Below are positions 26,144 through 34,748 of a stretch of 64,000 nt of DNA, in pieces. Numbering within the stretch: position 1 is the stretch's first letter; every line of letters starts with the position of its first letter. Under the pieces are notes generated by a model. The model did not search any database. It was not told the origin of the DNA and worked only from the letters and a program-made list of their open reading frames with translations. Both the position numbers and the translations under genes were made by a program. Source of the stretch: Pseudomonas helvetica (GTDB taxonomy: Bacteria > Pseudomonadota > Gammaproteobacteria > Pseudomonadales > Pseudomonadaceae); assembly GCF_039908645.1 (NCBI RefSeq), contig NZ_CP150917.1:4041501-4105500 (forward strand), given 5' to 3'.

Positions 26144-26725
26144 TCAGCTACGGACGCCCTTGAGCAGAAGCTCCAGTGCCCCGAGCGCTTGCGACAGCCT
26201 GTTCGAACCAGGCTCTGCTTCTGCGATCCAAAAGGCTGCTTCGCACAAGCTTCCATAGATCAGCATCGCCAGTGCTTCGGGATCGGACTGCACAACCCCC
26301 TCCTGGAGCATCAGTTGCTCAAGCATTTTCTGTAGAGAGGCAACACAATGACGGTGCGCCTCCGGCGGAGAGCTACCCAGTACAGCCCGGGCATCACGCA
26401 ACACGATGCGTTGGATTTCAGGCTCCTGCGCCATTTCCAGGTAAGCACGGCAGCGGTTTCTGAAGGCCTCCCACGCGTTTTCGGTGCTGTCCGAAATCGC
26501 TTGTAACCGCGCATCCATCTCAGCATCAATCTGTGCGACCACAGCGGTGAGCAAGCCTTTCTTGTCTCCAAAATGATGATAAAGCGCGCCCCTGGTCAGG
26601 TTAGCCAGTGCTGTCAAATCATCCATGGACGTCTCTGCATAGCCGCGTTCGCTGAAAATCTGGCGTGCAGTCTTGAGCAGTGTGGCGCGGGTTTCTTCCA
26701 TGTCAGCGCGAGTACGTCGAGCCAT
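26144..26725 (-). CDS. TetR family transcriptional repressor
   Basis: This 193-residue protein has the TetR helix-turn-helix (TRATLLKTARQIFSERGYAETSMDDL, then LTRGALYHHFGDKKGLL). The C-terminal ligand domain resembles AcrR/NalC-type efflux regulators. AGGAGA precedes the ATG. It is divergent from an MFS gene, with a 48-bp nested palindrome between them, so it most likely represses both genes until an inducer binds. Confidence 0.92.
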   Translation of the reverse strand: MARRTRADMEETRATLLKTARQIFSERGYAETSMDDLTALANLTRGALYHHFGDKKGLLTAVVAQIDAEMDARLQAISDSTENAWEAFRNRCRAYLEMAQEPEIQRIVLRDARAVLGSSPPEAHRHCVASLQKMLEQLMLQEGVVQSDPEALAMLIYGSLCEAAFWIAEAEPGSNRLSQALGALELLLKGVRS

Positions 26726-26752
26726 GATTTCTCCTGGGTTGATAAGCCGTTT

Positions 26753-26800
26753 ACATTCACCTCGTATGATTATAGGATTTTAATCATACGCGATGAATGT
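26753..26800. promoter_or_regulatory. Nested palindromic operator between tetR and MFS genes
   Basis: Inner arms CGTATGATTA (26763-26772) and TAATCATACG (26781-26790) are perfect. Outer arms ACATTCAC (26753-26760) and ATGAATGT (26793-26800) match in seven of eight positions about the same centre. It lies 28 bp from the TetR start and 60 bp from the MFS start. Binding by the TetR protein is inferred. Confidence 0.75.
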
Positions 26801-26859
26801 ATTTTTTCAGTTCAGCGACGCCCAAGCAAGCTGCGCTAATTCGATAAGGAGAATCGAGC

Positions 26860-28068
26860 ATGGCCAATCCGTACCGAGTACTGTTCCAAGCCCCCGGCAC
26901 CAAGGGTTTTTCCTTGGCCGGCCTCCTCGCCCGTTTACCGCTACCTATGACGGGTATCGGCATCATTACAATGCTGTCACAGCTGCGGGGCAGCTACGCG
27001 CTGGCCGGCGCGGTCTCAGCTACCTTTGTCCTGACGTACGCATTGATGTCGCCGCAAGTTTCGCGCTTGGTGGATCGATACGGTCAGCGCCGGGTACTGC
27101 CGGTGTCTACCGGCATCAGCGCTCTGGGCATTCTTCTGCTACTAGCTTGCACCTACTGGCATACACCCGACTGGACTCTGTTCGTGGCAGCCGCGCTGGC
27201 GGGTTTCATGCCGAGCATGTCAGCGATGGTCCGCGCCCGCTGGACGGCTATCTACAGGGGCGAGCCGCACCTGCAAACGGCTTATTCACTGGAAACAGTG
27301 CTAGACGAAGTTACCTTCATCGCAGGCCCTCCCATTTCCGTTGGCTTGAGCGTGGCCGTCTTCCCACAGGCTGGGCCGTTAGCGGCGGTAGCACTGCTGG
27401 TGATCGGCGCACTTGCTTTGGCTGCGCAAGTCGCTACCGCCCCCCCCGTGGAATCCGCTGAAGAAATAAGCACACGCACAGCCTCGGTCTTTCGCCTGTC
27501 GGATGTCCGGTTGTTAACATTGTTGATGGTCGCGATGGGCGTCATCGTCGGGACGGTCGATATCGTGAGCGTCGCGTTCGCCGAACAAATGGGCAGTCCT
27601 GCGGCGGCCAGTATCGTGCTGTCGTGTTACGCCATCGGTTCGTGCGCAGCCGGCCTGCTGTTTGGTGCGCTCAAACTGAAAACGCCGTTACACAAACTCT
27701 TGCTGATGGGTGGTCTGGCCACCGCAGCGACGACACTACCCTTGTTAATGGCTGGCAACATTGCCGGGCTCGCCGGCGCGGTCCTGGTAGCAGGCCTGTT
27801 CTTTGCGCCAACAATGATTGTGGCGATGTCACTGGTAGAGAGAATCGTGCCGGAAAGACAATTGACTGAAGGGATGACCTGGTTGCTGGCCGGCTTGAAT
27901 GTTGGAGTAGCTCTGGGGGCTGCAGCGTCCGGCCAGTTGGTGGATATGGAAGGTGCACGCTATGGATTCAACGTAGCGTTAGCGGCAGGGGCAGCGGTGC
28001 TCCTCGTAGCCATTTGGGGATACCGACGTATGCGAGAACACGCGCTGGCGGCAGCGTACTCAGTGTAA
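26860..28068 (+). CDS. MFS transporter, probable efflux pump
   Basis: This 402-residue twelve-helix major facilitator has AAGGAG before the ATG. The loop SRLVDRYGQRRVL carries MFS motif A. It is divergent from TetR with a shared operator, the usual layout for inducible drug or metabolite efflux. No signature defines the substrate. Confidence 0.9.
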   Translation: MANPYRVLFQAPGTKGFSLAGLLARLPLPMTGIGIITMLSQLRGSYALAGAVSATFVLTYALMSPQVSRLVDRYGQRRVLPVSTGISALGILLLLACTYWHTPDWTLFVAAALAGFMPSMSAMVRARWTAIYRGEPHLQTAYSLETVLDEVTFIAGPPISVGLSVAVFPQAGPLAAVALLVIGALALAAQVATAPPVESAEEISTRTASVFRLSDVRLLTLLMVAMGVIVGTVDIVSVAFAEQMGSPAAASIVLSCYAIGSCAAGLLFGALKLKTPLHKLLLMGGLATAATTLPLLMAGNIAGLAGAVLVAGLFFAPTMIVAMSLVERIVPERQLTEGMTWLLAGLNVGVALGAAASGQLVDMEGARYGFNVALAAGAAVLLVAIWGYRRMREHALAAAYSV

Positions 28069-28331
28069 GAGGAAGAGCTGGTGCTAAAGCTTTGCTAGAC
28101 GGCTAAAAGCTGAAGGTCAATAGCGCCAGCTGCTACCGACCAAAAGAGACCACTCAAGCGCGTCTGCGTAACCGTCCGGGCAACTCACCCTTTGATGCCG
28201 TCGTCTAAGGTATGCATCTATGAAACACATCTGTCTCTAGAACTTTCACACCGCTTGAAAAAATCATACGAACAAGGCTAGATCGCCTTTAAACGTCAAC
28301 TCACCATATGCCTCGTCGCCAGAGTCGATCA

Positions 28332-29150
28332 ATGCCGCTGAGCTTTCATAAAATGCACGCCAACGGCGATGACTTCGTTATCGTGGACTCGCGAAACGCG
28401 TCCAATCCAATGACAAGTAACATGGCTCGGCGGATGGGGGATCGGAACCAAGGAGTCGGATTCAATCAACTCGCAGTGGTGCTCGATTGCGATGATGCAG
28501 ATGCGCGCTTGATGTTTTGGAATGCAGATGGCTCCACGCTGGACGTTTGTGGCAGCGCAACGCGGGGTGCTGCGGATATGCTGATGCGCGAATCCAATAT
28601 TACTTCTGTAGCGCTCCAAACCAACCGTGGTCTCCTGACTTGCGAACGAACCTCAACTGGCGCCATTTCGGTCGACATGGGAGAGCCGCTTTTCGGCTGG
28701 TCGGACATTCCTCTGGCTCTGGAAATGGACTCTGCTGTTTTGCCACTTGCTGGTGACCCAGCAGCTTGCAGCATGGGAAATCCGCACTGCACCTATTTTG
28801 TGGATGATCTAACGGCTGTTGATATCGCAACAATTGGACCGACAATTGAAACCAACCCCCTATTTCCCCTCAGAACGAACGTACATTTCGTCCAGATCAT
28901 TAACCGAAAGCACATTCGATTGCGCATTTGGGAGCGCAGGGGAGGTATTCCGCTTGGTTCAGGTTCCTGCTCTTGTGGCGCCGCTGTTAACGGAATTCGT
29001 CGTGGTGTGTTAGACAATTCCGTTGAGGTTGAATGTGATGGCGGGACTGTAACGGTTCAATGGGATGGCGTGGGACCTGTCTTTCTGACCGGACCGGTCG
29101 AGACGATTTTTTCGGGAATAATCACGGACAGCCTGTTGCAAGTTTTGTAG
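28332..29150 (+). CDS. Diaminopimelate epimerase-like protein lacking the second catalytic Cys
   Basis: This 272-residue protein has the DapF fold: MHANGDDFVIVD at the start, NADGSTLDVCGSATR with Cys73, and the C-terminal LRIWERRGGIPLGSGSCSCG. Aligned without gaps to E. coli DapF (ERGVGETQACGSGACA), the second catalytic Cys falls on Ser210, while Cys213 and Cys215 lie nearby. It may be a DapF-like amino-acid racemase or epimerase with altered chemistry, or an inactive form. It is not beside lysA or other lysine genes, so it is unlikely to be the housekeeping DapF. Confidence 0.78.
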   Translation: MPLSFHKMHANGDDFVIVDSRNASNPMTSNMARRMGDRNQGVGFNQLAVVLDCDDADARLMFWNADGSTLDVCGSATRGAADMLMRESNITSVALQTNRGLLTCERTSTGAISVDMGEPLFGWSDIPLALEMDSAVLPLAGDPAACSMGNPHCTYFVDDLTAVDIATIGPTIETNPLFPLRTNVHFVQIINRKHIRLRIWERRGGIPLGSGSCSCGAAVNGIRRGVLDNSVEVECDGGTVTVQWDGVGPVFLTGPVETIFSGIITDSLLQVL

Positions 29151-29163
29151 TTTCTAGAAAACA

Positions 29164-29207
29164 AAAAGGTGACAGATCTATTTACTCAAATAGATCTGTC
29201 ACCTTTT
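29164..29207. repeat. GGTGACAGAT palindromic element (intact copy)
   Basis: Two perfect 20-bp arms, AAAAGGTGACAGATCTATTT and its reverse complement, flank the 4-base loop ACTC. It starts 13 bp after the DapF-like gene and could act as a terminator (A run and T run). Related copies are at 29703, 30503, 22634 and a half copy at 8253. Confidence 0.85.
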
Positions 29208-29250
29208 CCCTACTCCGCGCCCCTCCCCTAAACCAAACATTAGGCTTTGT

Positions 29251-29694
29251 ATGCATCCAGTAGCGAAAAAATATTCTGAGTTAAATCCAGAGAAACAAAA
29301 AAAGGTCCAGATTGATCTTTGCAAAAAGGCTTATAAGCTTTGGCTTAACTACACCAGCAACAACGGAATCACTGAATACCGTGAAACCATTGCAGGAACA
29401 GTGCAAAAAATTGACTTTTCTTTACCCTACGATGCAATAGAAGCAGTCATCCACGGCAAAGACGAATTAAATATTAATGAGCGATACTTAGAACCTGCTG
29501 CGGCCCTACAAGACGAAGATCTAAAATTTAGCGCCGACATGGAAATGGCATATTATTCAATTTACAATCTTTACCAGTACCACATAACAGGGAAGCTAGG
29601 TGATAGCTGGGTTATAGTTAATCAGGCTCTATCGGCACTCGGAGAGTACGATACGATTAAACATTTAGAAGCTGCAATTAACAGTGCAGCCTAA
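29251..29694 (+). CDS. Small AT-rich protein of unknown function, possible immunity protein
   Basis: This 147-residue acidic, cytosolic, helical protein has no recognised domain. It starts MHPVAKKYSELNPEKQ and contains AMEMAYYSIYNLYQY-like helices (AYYSIYNLYQYHITG). Codon use is clearly richer in A/T than the chromosome average. It is flanked closely on both sides by copies of the same palindromic element, which suggests a mobile single-gene cassette. Orphan immunity genes look like this, but that role is only a guess. Confidence 0.6.
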   Translation: MHPVAKKYSELNPEKQKKVQIDLCKKAYKLWLNYTSNNGITEYRETIAGTVQKIDFSLPYDAIEAVIHGKDELNINERYLEPAAALQDEDLKFSADMEMAYYSIYNLYQYHITGKLGDSWVIVNQALSALGEYDTIKHLEAAINSAA

Positions 29695-29702
29695 CCCTAT
29701 AC

Positions 29703-29744
29703 AAAGGTGACAGATCCATTTACTCAAATAGATCTGTCACCTTT
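29703..29744. repeat. GGTGACAGAT palindromic element (second copy)
   Basis: Arms 29703-29721 and 29726-29744 match the copy at 29164 with one mismatch (GATCCATTT against GATCTATTT). It lies 9 bp after the preceding stop codon. Confidence 0.85.
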
Positions 29745-29911
29745 TTCCCAAGCAGATTTCCGGCCCGCAGATTAACCAAACGCTGGCAGATTTTACGTAG
29801 CAACGCAGACTTCAAAACGGCGCATGCGTTTTCACCCAGCCTAGGGCGAAAGTGGACGCTCGCATCACCTGTGCTAACGTACAGCGAAATTTTCAGGCTC
29901 GTTCGACCGAT

Positions 29912-30478
29912 ATGAATACTTCATACCTCGATCCACTGCGTCAGACTATCGGCCAGCTTCCCATCTCCCCACCACCGTCCCCTTGGGAGATCGCCGCTCA
30001 GTTTGCCGTGGGAAGCCTTCTGGAAGTTGGTTTCGACCGCGACTCCGAACTGTTGCTGGTGACCTCCAGCTCAGGACGTAGCGTTATCGATTGCCTGACA
30101 GGTCAGAAGATCGCAAGAGACTATACGGAGGATGTCGAAAGTAATCAGTACCTGGAGGCTGAAGGTATCGGTCCACTGACAGGCAAGACTATCCCCATGG
30201 CCGGTATCAATGGAGGCAGCCTGCCTGTGGGTGCTTTCGACGGTTGGGTGATCGAGAACGTTCCCTTGAATTGGCCGTGCCATCATTTACTCCTGGTCGA
30301 GCCGGGTTCGTGGCTGTATGGCGCCCGGTATAAACAGGCCTGTGCCTTTCACAAACTGGCGATCGAGATCGGGCTGAGAGCTTTCGGGTTCTCCTATACT
30401 GGCCAAACCTTAATTATCGCTACATCGAACAGCCTGATCGTTTACAGGCGTGGCACAACACCAAACGCAGCTCTGTGA
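29912..30478 (+). CDS. Conserved hypothetical protein
   Basis: The product has about 188 residues when started at MNTSYLDPLRQ. It has no signal peptide or membrane helix. A mid segment, LLVTSSSGRSVIDCLTGQKIARDY, and an end rich in beta strands suggest a compact globular fold. I do not recognise a domain. It is one of a run of small unrelated genes each preceded by a copy of the palindromic element. Confidence 0.6.
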   Translation: MNTSYLDPLRQTIGQLPISPPPSPWEIAAQFAVGSLLEVGFDRDSELLLVTSSSGRSVIDCLTGQKIARDYTEDVESNQYLEAEGIGPLTGKTIPMAGINGGSLPVGAFDGWVIENVPLNWPCHHLLLVEPGSWLYGARYKQACAFHKLAIEIGLRAFGFSYTGQTLIIATSNSLIVYRRGTTPNAAL

Positions 30479-30502
30479 GTTCAATGTCTGTCTATAGAGA
30501 AC

Positions 30503-30584
30503 AAAGGGGCCACAGATTTATTTTTGGGCCAAGATTTGTGCCTGGGAGCGGAACCCGCCAAGGCAGTAAATAAATCCACCCCTT
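30503..30584. repeat. Degenerate, split copy of the palindromic element
   Basis: AAAGGGGCCACAGATTTATTTT (30503-30524) and AAATAAATCCACCCCTT (30568-30584) are the two arms, here separated by 43 bp of other sequence. The same split form occurs at 22634-22707. Confidence 0.55.
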
Positions 30585-30614
30585 CCTGTTTTTGTATAAA
30601 AGGTAGAAATCACT

Positions 30615-30959
30615 GTGGAGAGATTCTCAATTTATAGCGGAGATGTTTTGGTAGGGCACTCGACACTCGAACAAGGGGATCCACCCATGGGCGTAGTTTA
30701 TGGTCAGTTCGAACCTGCCGATGGGTATGCTGTAATCCAGAATGAGTGTTGCACAAACCATCACGATCAGTCCGCACTAAATATTTCTGTTCAGACTGAA
30801 GCAGGCATGGTTATTCCATGCGCTGGCGTGAGCATCCTGGATTATTCGAAAGAGCTTTCGCCTCCTTGCATTGAGATAAATATACTCGGCGTTCCATATC
30901 ACTTATATGAGAAATTATTTACTCAACACGTTGCTTCGTACGAATACCAGTTTAGCTAA
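30615..30959 (+). CDS. Small hypothetical protein
   Basis: The 114-residue product has a GTG start and begins MERFSIYSGDVLVGHSTLE. It is predicted mostly beta and lacks membrane segments. I do not recognise a family. It follows a degenerate palindromic element, and no partner gene is evident. It could be an immunity-type or regulatory protein. Confidence 0.55.
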   Translation: MERFSIYSGDVLVGHSTLEQGDPPMGVVYGQFEPADGYAVIQNECCTNHHDQSALNISVQTEAGMVIPCAGVSILDYSKELSPPCIEINILGVPYHLYEKLFTQHVASYEYQFS

Positions 30960-31054
30960 ACGAATGTGAAGGCAGCCCGAATGACGTCAAACGGACTACC
31001 TATAAGGGAATTTCTTGCAAGGCCCTGTCTCCAGGGCCTGCCAGACAATAGCGG

Positions 31055-32815
31055 TTAGTAAACCTGTACCCGCCACAGCTCCCGCGAGGAGGAAGCCGGC
31101 GACATCGGCAGTCGGCCGTGCAGTGTCCGATAGTTGTCGATCAGCACCAGATCACCTTCGCTCCATTGATGGGCGATCAGGCAATCCGGGTCATAAACCA
31201 GCGCGTTGACCTGTTCAAGCAGCGCCTGCTGGGCCTGCTCATCATGGTCCTGCACAGACTGGCTCAGGGTCTGCAATGTCGAGTCGGTGCCCTCTTGGTA
31301 ACGCAGGATGAGTTCACCACTACGGGGGTGATGATCCACCAGGCTGTACATGCGCGGCGAACCGCCGAAGTAAGTCATCTTGGTGTAGTAGGTGATGTTC
31401 ACTGCCTGCCATTGTCGGGCGACGTGCTGCCCGACTTTTCGCAGCACGTTTCGGCTGTCGACGATGGTGGTCTGACCCTCGCCCGGCTGCGGCGCGGTCT
31501 TGCAATACAGCATGAATTTGCTGGCGCAGAATTTCGGATTGCGCTGAACCTGTGGGTCGCTGTCGGGCAGCATGTTCAGGTCCCAGTGCAACGGCGTTTT
31601 CTCCAGCGAGTGCACAACGCCTTGGGGTTTGTCCGCGGGCTTGACCACATGCACGGCACCGAAGGCCCACTCGTACAGCGTGCCAAAGCGTTCGCAGCTG
31701 CGAGCAAAACTGTCCTGGTCGTCGAAGCGACAGCCCTTGAGGCAGACGAAACCAAAGGTTTCCACCAGTGCCTCCAGCAGGCTGGTGGACAGTCGCTCGA
31801 ACCCCAGCCCCAGCGGGTCTCGCACCACCAGGCCAAACAGCGGCAGCTTTTGCAGTTCGTATTCGAAGCCTTGGGCCTGCGGGTTTTCTGTTTGGTGGTA
31901 GAGCCATGGCCGCCCCTGCCAGGTGACCAGCACATGGTGGTCGAGGTCGACCTGGGCCCGTGCGCGAAGACGCTGGCTTCCATCGATGTTGCACACCGGC
32001 ACGGCATGCCAGGGGCTGTCGACACGGGTCAGCCCTTCAGCCAACCCAACGGTGAATTTGGGTCCGGCATTGTTGTACTGATGGACCGACAATCGAATGT
32101 CGTCGCCGAAGAAACGATCCACTGCCGCATTCAAGGCCTGCCCGCGAAACATCATCTGGTAGGCTTTGAAGTTGATTTGCTGCAGGTACTCGTCCTCGCT
32201 CTGCCCGTCCTCACGGCACAGGCGCAGGTCGTTGTACAAATGACTGCAGAGGTTGTCATGGGCCTGGCTGAGGGATTCATCGTGCCGGCTCTGCTCGATC
32301 AGTTCTCCAAGGTTTTTCCAGGGTAGACGGGCCTGCTTGACCAGGCTGGCGCGGACCGACTCGGCACTTTGGGCCTGCGGGAACAGGTCTTCCATGCTGA
32401 CCCACTGAATCGTATGGGTGGTGCACAGTTCACGCAAAGCCCGGTTGTAGGCTGCGCGAACGTCATCGGCCACACCAACGATGTCATTGAACGTCGTCCC
32501 GTCGCTGAGGATCGACACCACACAGCCCGGTGTGTGCAATGCGGCGATGGCTTGGCCGAGCTGGTCGAGGCGCTCGATAGCCATCACCTCACCATAATCC
32601 GGCAGCACGCCGAAGGTCTGGTCACTGGCATTGGGCGACTTGCAGGGAAAACCTGGCAGTACCAGACGTACTGGCAGGTTTTGATCAAAGTACTGCCCCA
32701 GGCTGCGCGCCAGATGCGCCCGGCCTTGTGTTTCGAAACAATCATCCGTGCCTTTGAGCAGATAACCAGCCAGCAAATCGCTGACGGCAGCGATCCAGGC
32801 GTCTCTATGTTCCAT
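31055..32815 (-). CDS. Isocyanide synthase fused to Fe(II)/2-oxoglutarate dioxygenase (PvcA-PvcB type)
   Basis: This is a 586-residue fusion. The N-terminal half is a Dit1/PvcA isocyanide synthase (LPGFPCKSPN at about 54-63, PWH at 268-270). The C-terminal part, from about 330, is a TauD/PvcB-like dioxygenase with the iron ligands HWD (His410, Asp412) and distal His566 in DNYRTLHGR. Such enzymes turn an amino acid (often Tyr or Trp) into an isonitrile and then desaturate or decarboxylate it. In P. aeruginosa the two activities are separate proteins. It is the last gene of a three-gene operon, and AAGGAAG sets the start. Confidence 0.87.
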   Translation of the reverse strand: MEHRDAWIAAVSDLLAGYLLKGTDDCFETQGRAHLARSLGQYFDQNLPVRLVLPGFPCKSPNASDQTFGVLPDYGEVMAIERLDQLGQAIAALHTPGCVVSILSDGTTFNDIVGVADDVRAAYNRALRELCTTHTIQWVSMEDLFPQAQSAESVRASLVKQARLPWKNLGELIEQSRHDESLSQAHDNLCSHLYNDLRLCREDGQSEDEYLQQINFKAYQMMFRGQALNAAVDRFFGDDIRLSVHQYNNAGPKFTVGLAEGLTRVDSPWHAVPVCNIDGSQRLRARAQVDLDHHVLVTWQGRPWLYHQTENPQAQGFEYELQKLPLFGLVVRDPLGLGFERLSTSLLEALVETFGFVCLKGCRFDDQDSFARSCERFGTLYEWAFGAVHVVKPADKPQGVVHSLEKTPLHWDLNMLPDSDPQVQRNPKFCASKFMLYCKTAPQPGEGQTTIVDSRNVLRKVGQHVARQWQAVNITYYTKMTYFGGSPRMYSLVDHHPRSGELILRYQEGTDSTLQTLSQSVQDHDEQAQQALLEQVNALVYDPDCLIAHQWSEGDLVLIDNYRTLHGRLPMSPASSSRELWRVQVY

Positions 32816-32844
32816 AGAACAACTTCCTTGAGGGTTTGTGTGTA

Positions 32845-33564
32845 TCAATAGGATTTGACGGTATCGCCATGCTCGGTGAGCGCATGCGCTGTCCCGCAGA
32901 CTTGCTGCAGAATGCGCAACAACCCGGCCGGTTGCTCACAGCAGAAGTCCGGAGCTAGGGCCTGCAACGTCTGAGTCAGGCCGTACCCCCAGGTGACCGC
33001 TGCCGAGTACATACCTGCGGCACGGGCAGTTTTCAGGTCGATCTCTGTGTCACCGACGAACAAACAGCGTTGCGGATCAACCGACAACCGCCGGGCGGCT
33101 TCCCACGCCACATCCGGCTGAGGTTTGAGTGACCGGCCCGTGCGATGCCCCAGAATCGGCCCGAAAACATTCTGCGGCAGCAATGTTCTGGAAACCTGCA
33201 AGGCCATTTCCTCGGCCTTGTTGGTCACGATAGCCAGCGGCAGCTGTAACTGGCGGCAGCCTTCGAGCAATTCCAGTACACCGCTGAATGGCCGGGAAAA
33301 TTGAACCAGGTTGTGCTGATACAGCGTCACGTAGCGCTGGTGCAGGGCGATCGCATCAGCGATACCAAACTGCGCGGCAACCCGCTCAATCATCGCCGTG
33401 GTCCCGCCGCCGATATAGCCCCGCACCGTTTGCGCGGTCAGCGCCGGGCAACCGTGTTCGAGTAACACCTGGTTCAGACACCAGGTGATGTCCGGCAAGG
33501 TGTCGACCAAGGTTCCATCCAAATCGAAGAGTACGGCTTCGACCCGCAACCGGGACGCCATCAT
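32845..33564 (-). CDS. HAD family phosphatase (phosphoglycolate phosphatase-like)
   Basis: This 239-residue HAD hydrolase has motif I DLDGTLVDT (Asp14, Asp16), a C1 cap, motif II VTNK, the Lys in SLKPQP, and motif IV GDTEIDLKTARAAG. All catalytic residues are present. It overlaps the upstream isocyanide synthase by 4 bp and lies 29 bp before the fusion gene, so it is part of the isonitrile operon. It may remove a phosphate from a precursor or intermediate; ribulose 5-phosphate is the known C1 donor of isocyanide synthases. Confidence 0.88.
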   Translation of the reverse strand: MMASRLRVEAVLFDLDGTLVDTLPDITWCLNQVLLEHGCPALTAQTVRGYIGGGTTAMIERVAAQFGIADAIALHQRYVTLYQHNLVQFSRPFSGVLELLEGCRQLQLPLAIVTNKAEEMALQVSRTLLPQNVFGPILGHRTGRSLKPQPDVAWEAARRLSVDPQRCLFVGDTEIDLKTARAAGMYSAAVTWGYGLTQTLQALAPDFCCEQPAGLLRILQQVCGTAHALTEHGDTVKSY

Positions 33565-34556
33565 TGAGCACTGGCGTAGTGACAAGGACGCCCCTTGCGG
33601 AACACCAGACGGTGGTAGCGCTCATCGACATTACTGCGTTTTTCGAGGGTGACCACACCCCGTCGCTTGATGGCTACCGAATGCCAGGGAGTGCGCCACA
33701 GGTCACTGGTGGGCACCAGCCGGATACCGATCTTCGTCGACACCGCCAATTGCGGGTGAATCGACAGGCGCAGGCAATGCGGGTAGCGCGCCAGTAACAG
33801 GGCGCTCCAGGCTTCACTGCGCTGAATCACCCGCTGGGAGGCCGGCTTGGCGACCTTCTTCACCGCATTCAGGCTCATGCCGGCGAATACCTTGAGCCCC
33901 GAATAATCCTCGGACAGAAAGCGATGGATACCGCAGTACATCAACATCATGTGCGGTTCATCCTTGAAGCGCTGTTGCAACAGGATCAATGACTGACCGT
34001 GCTCGATCATCATCTCCTCACGCATGGCGTCCAGACAATCAAGCTGAGGATAGGCATCCCTGAGGTCGAAATGGGCGAACGTACCGGGATAGTGCTGATC
34101 GGCGTAGTCCTGGATAGCGTCGGTGTAAGCCTTGACGTCAGAATCGGGAACATGCACCAGGTCAGAGAACACATAACCATCGGAGCAGATATGAATCAGC
34201 GCACCCGGCGCATAGATCTCCTGGATCTCCTCACACAGGCGGTGTAACTCGTCGATTGCATGGTGTTCAGCAAGATCAGGGAGATGGCTCAGGGTTTTCT
34301 TGCGGCTGGGCGACTTGCCGGGAAAAGCTGGCAAGACCATTTCGACTTTGCGACCGCTCTCGACCGCCTGCATTACCTTCGCCAGATGGGGTTCCAGCAC
34401 CTGCAACGAAAGCTCATGATCCTGTTCCGGGGCAAGACTGCGACGCCGAAACAGACATTCGAGAATTTGCTGGGCAATGTTCATGTGGGGGGTGTTCTGA
34501 TGCGCATGCACCAGCTGACCGTCCGCCGGTTGGGCAACGGTATTTGAACCTTGCAT
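33561..34556 (-). CDS. Isocyanide synthase (Dit1/PvcA family), stand-alone
   Basis: This 331-residue member of the DIT1/PvcA family has VLPAFPGKSPSRKK (about 75-88), HICSDGYVFSD in the middle and WRTPWHSVAI near the end, matching the fused protein downstream. The family uses an amino acid and ribulose 5-phosphate to make the isonitrile group. The start at 34556 has AAAGGA six bases upstream. It is the first gene of the operon. Two synthases in one operon suggest either two isonitriles in the product or that one partner has a different role. Confidence 0.85.
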   Translation of the reverse strand: MQGSNTVAQPADGQLVHAHQNTPHMNIAQQILECLFRRRSLAPEQDHELSLQVLEPHLAKVMQAVESGRKVEMVLPAFPGKSPSRKKTLSHLPDLAEHHAIDELHRLCEEIQEIYAPGALIHICSDGYVFSDLVHVPDSDVKAYTDAIQDYADQHYPGTFAHFDLRDAYPQLDCLDAMREEMMIEHGQSLILLQQRFKDEPHMMLMYCGIHRFLSEDYSGLKVFAGMSLNAVKKVAKPASQRVIQRSEAWSALLLARYPHCLRLSIHPQLAVSTKIGIRLVPTSDLWRTPWHSVAIKRRGVVTLEKRSNVDERYHRLVFRKGRPCHYASAQ

Positions 34557-34580
34557 AGACAATCCTTTGTGTGGTGAAAA

Positions 34581-34599
34581 ACGGCTATTTTTTGGCCGT
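34581..34599 (-). terminator. Hairpin plus T run in the leader of the isonitrile operon
   Basis: On the minus strand ACGGC and GCCGT pair and are followed by TTTTTC, 24 bases before the first ATG. It resembles a weak intrinsic terminator in the 5' leader and could mark attenuation; it may also be chance. Confidence 0.35.
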
Positions 34600-34748
34600 C
34601 AGCAGATATGCCTTACCTGCGGGCGGCTAAATTCCTACAAGTCGTAAGAGTTTGTCAATCGTGGCCATCTGGAATATTACGTCTTGCACGAGCCCCCGCC
34701 CCTCGGGGGTCTGCCGCCAGTTAAGCAACTAACCCCTGCCTGACCTGC

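Noticed and set aside
28332..29150. Housekeeping diaminopimelate epimerase
   Set aside because: It lacks one catalytic Cys and the usual lysine-gene neighbours.
22634..30584. The repeated palindromes as a CRISPR array
   Set aside because: Copies are kilobases apart, are self-complementary, have no regular spacers and no cas genes are near.
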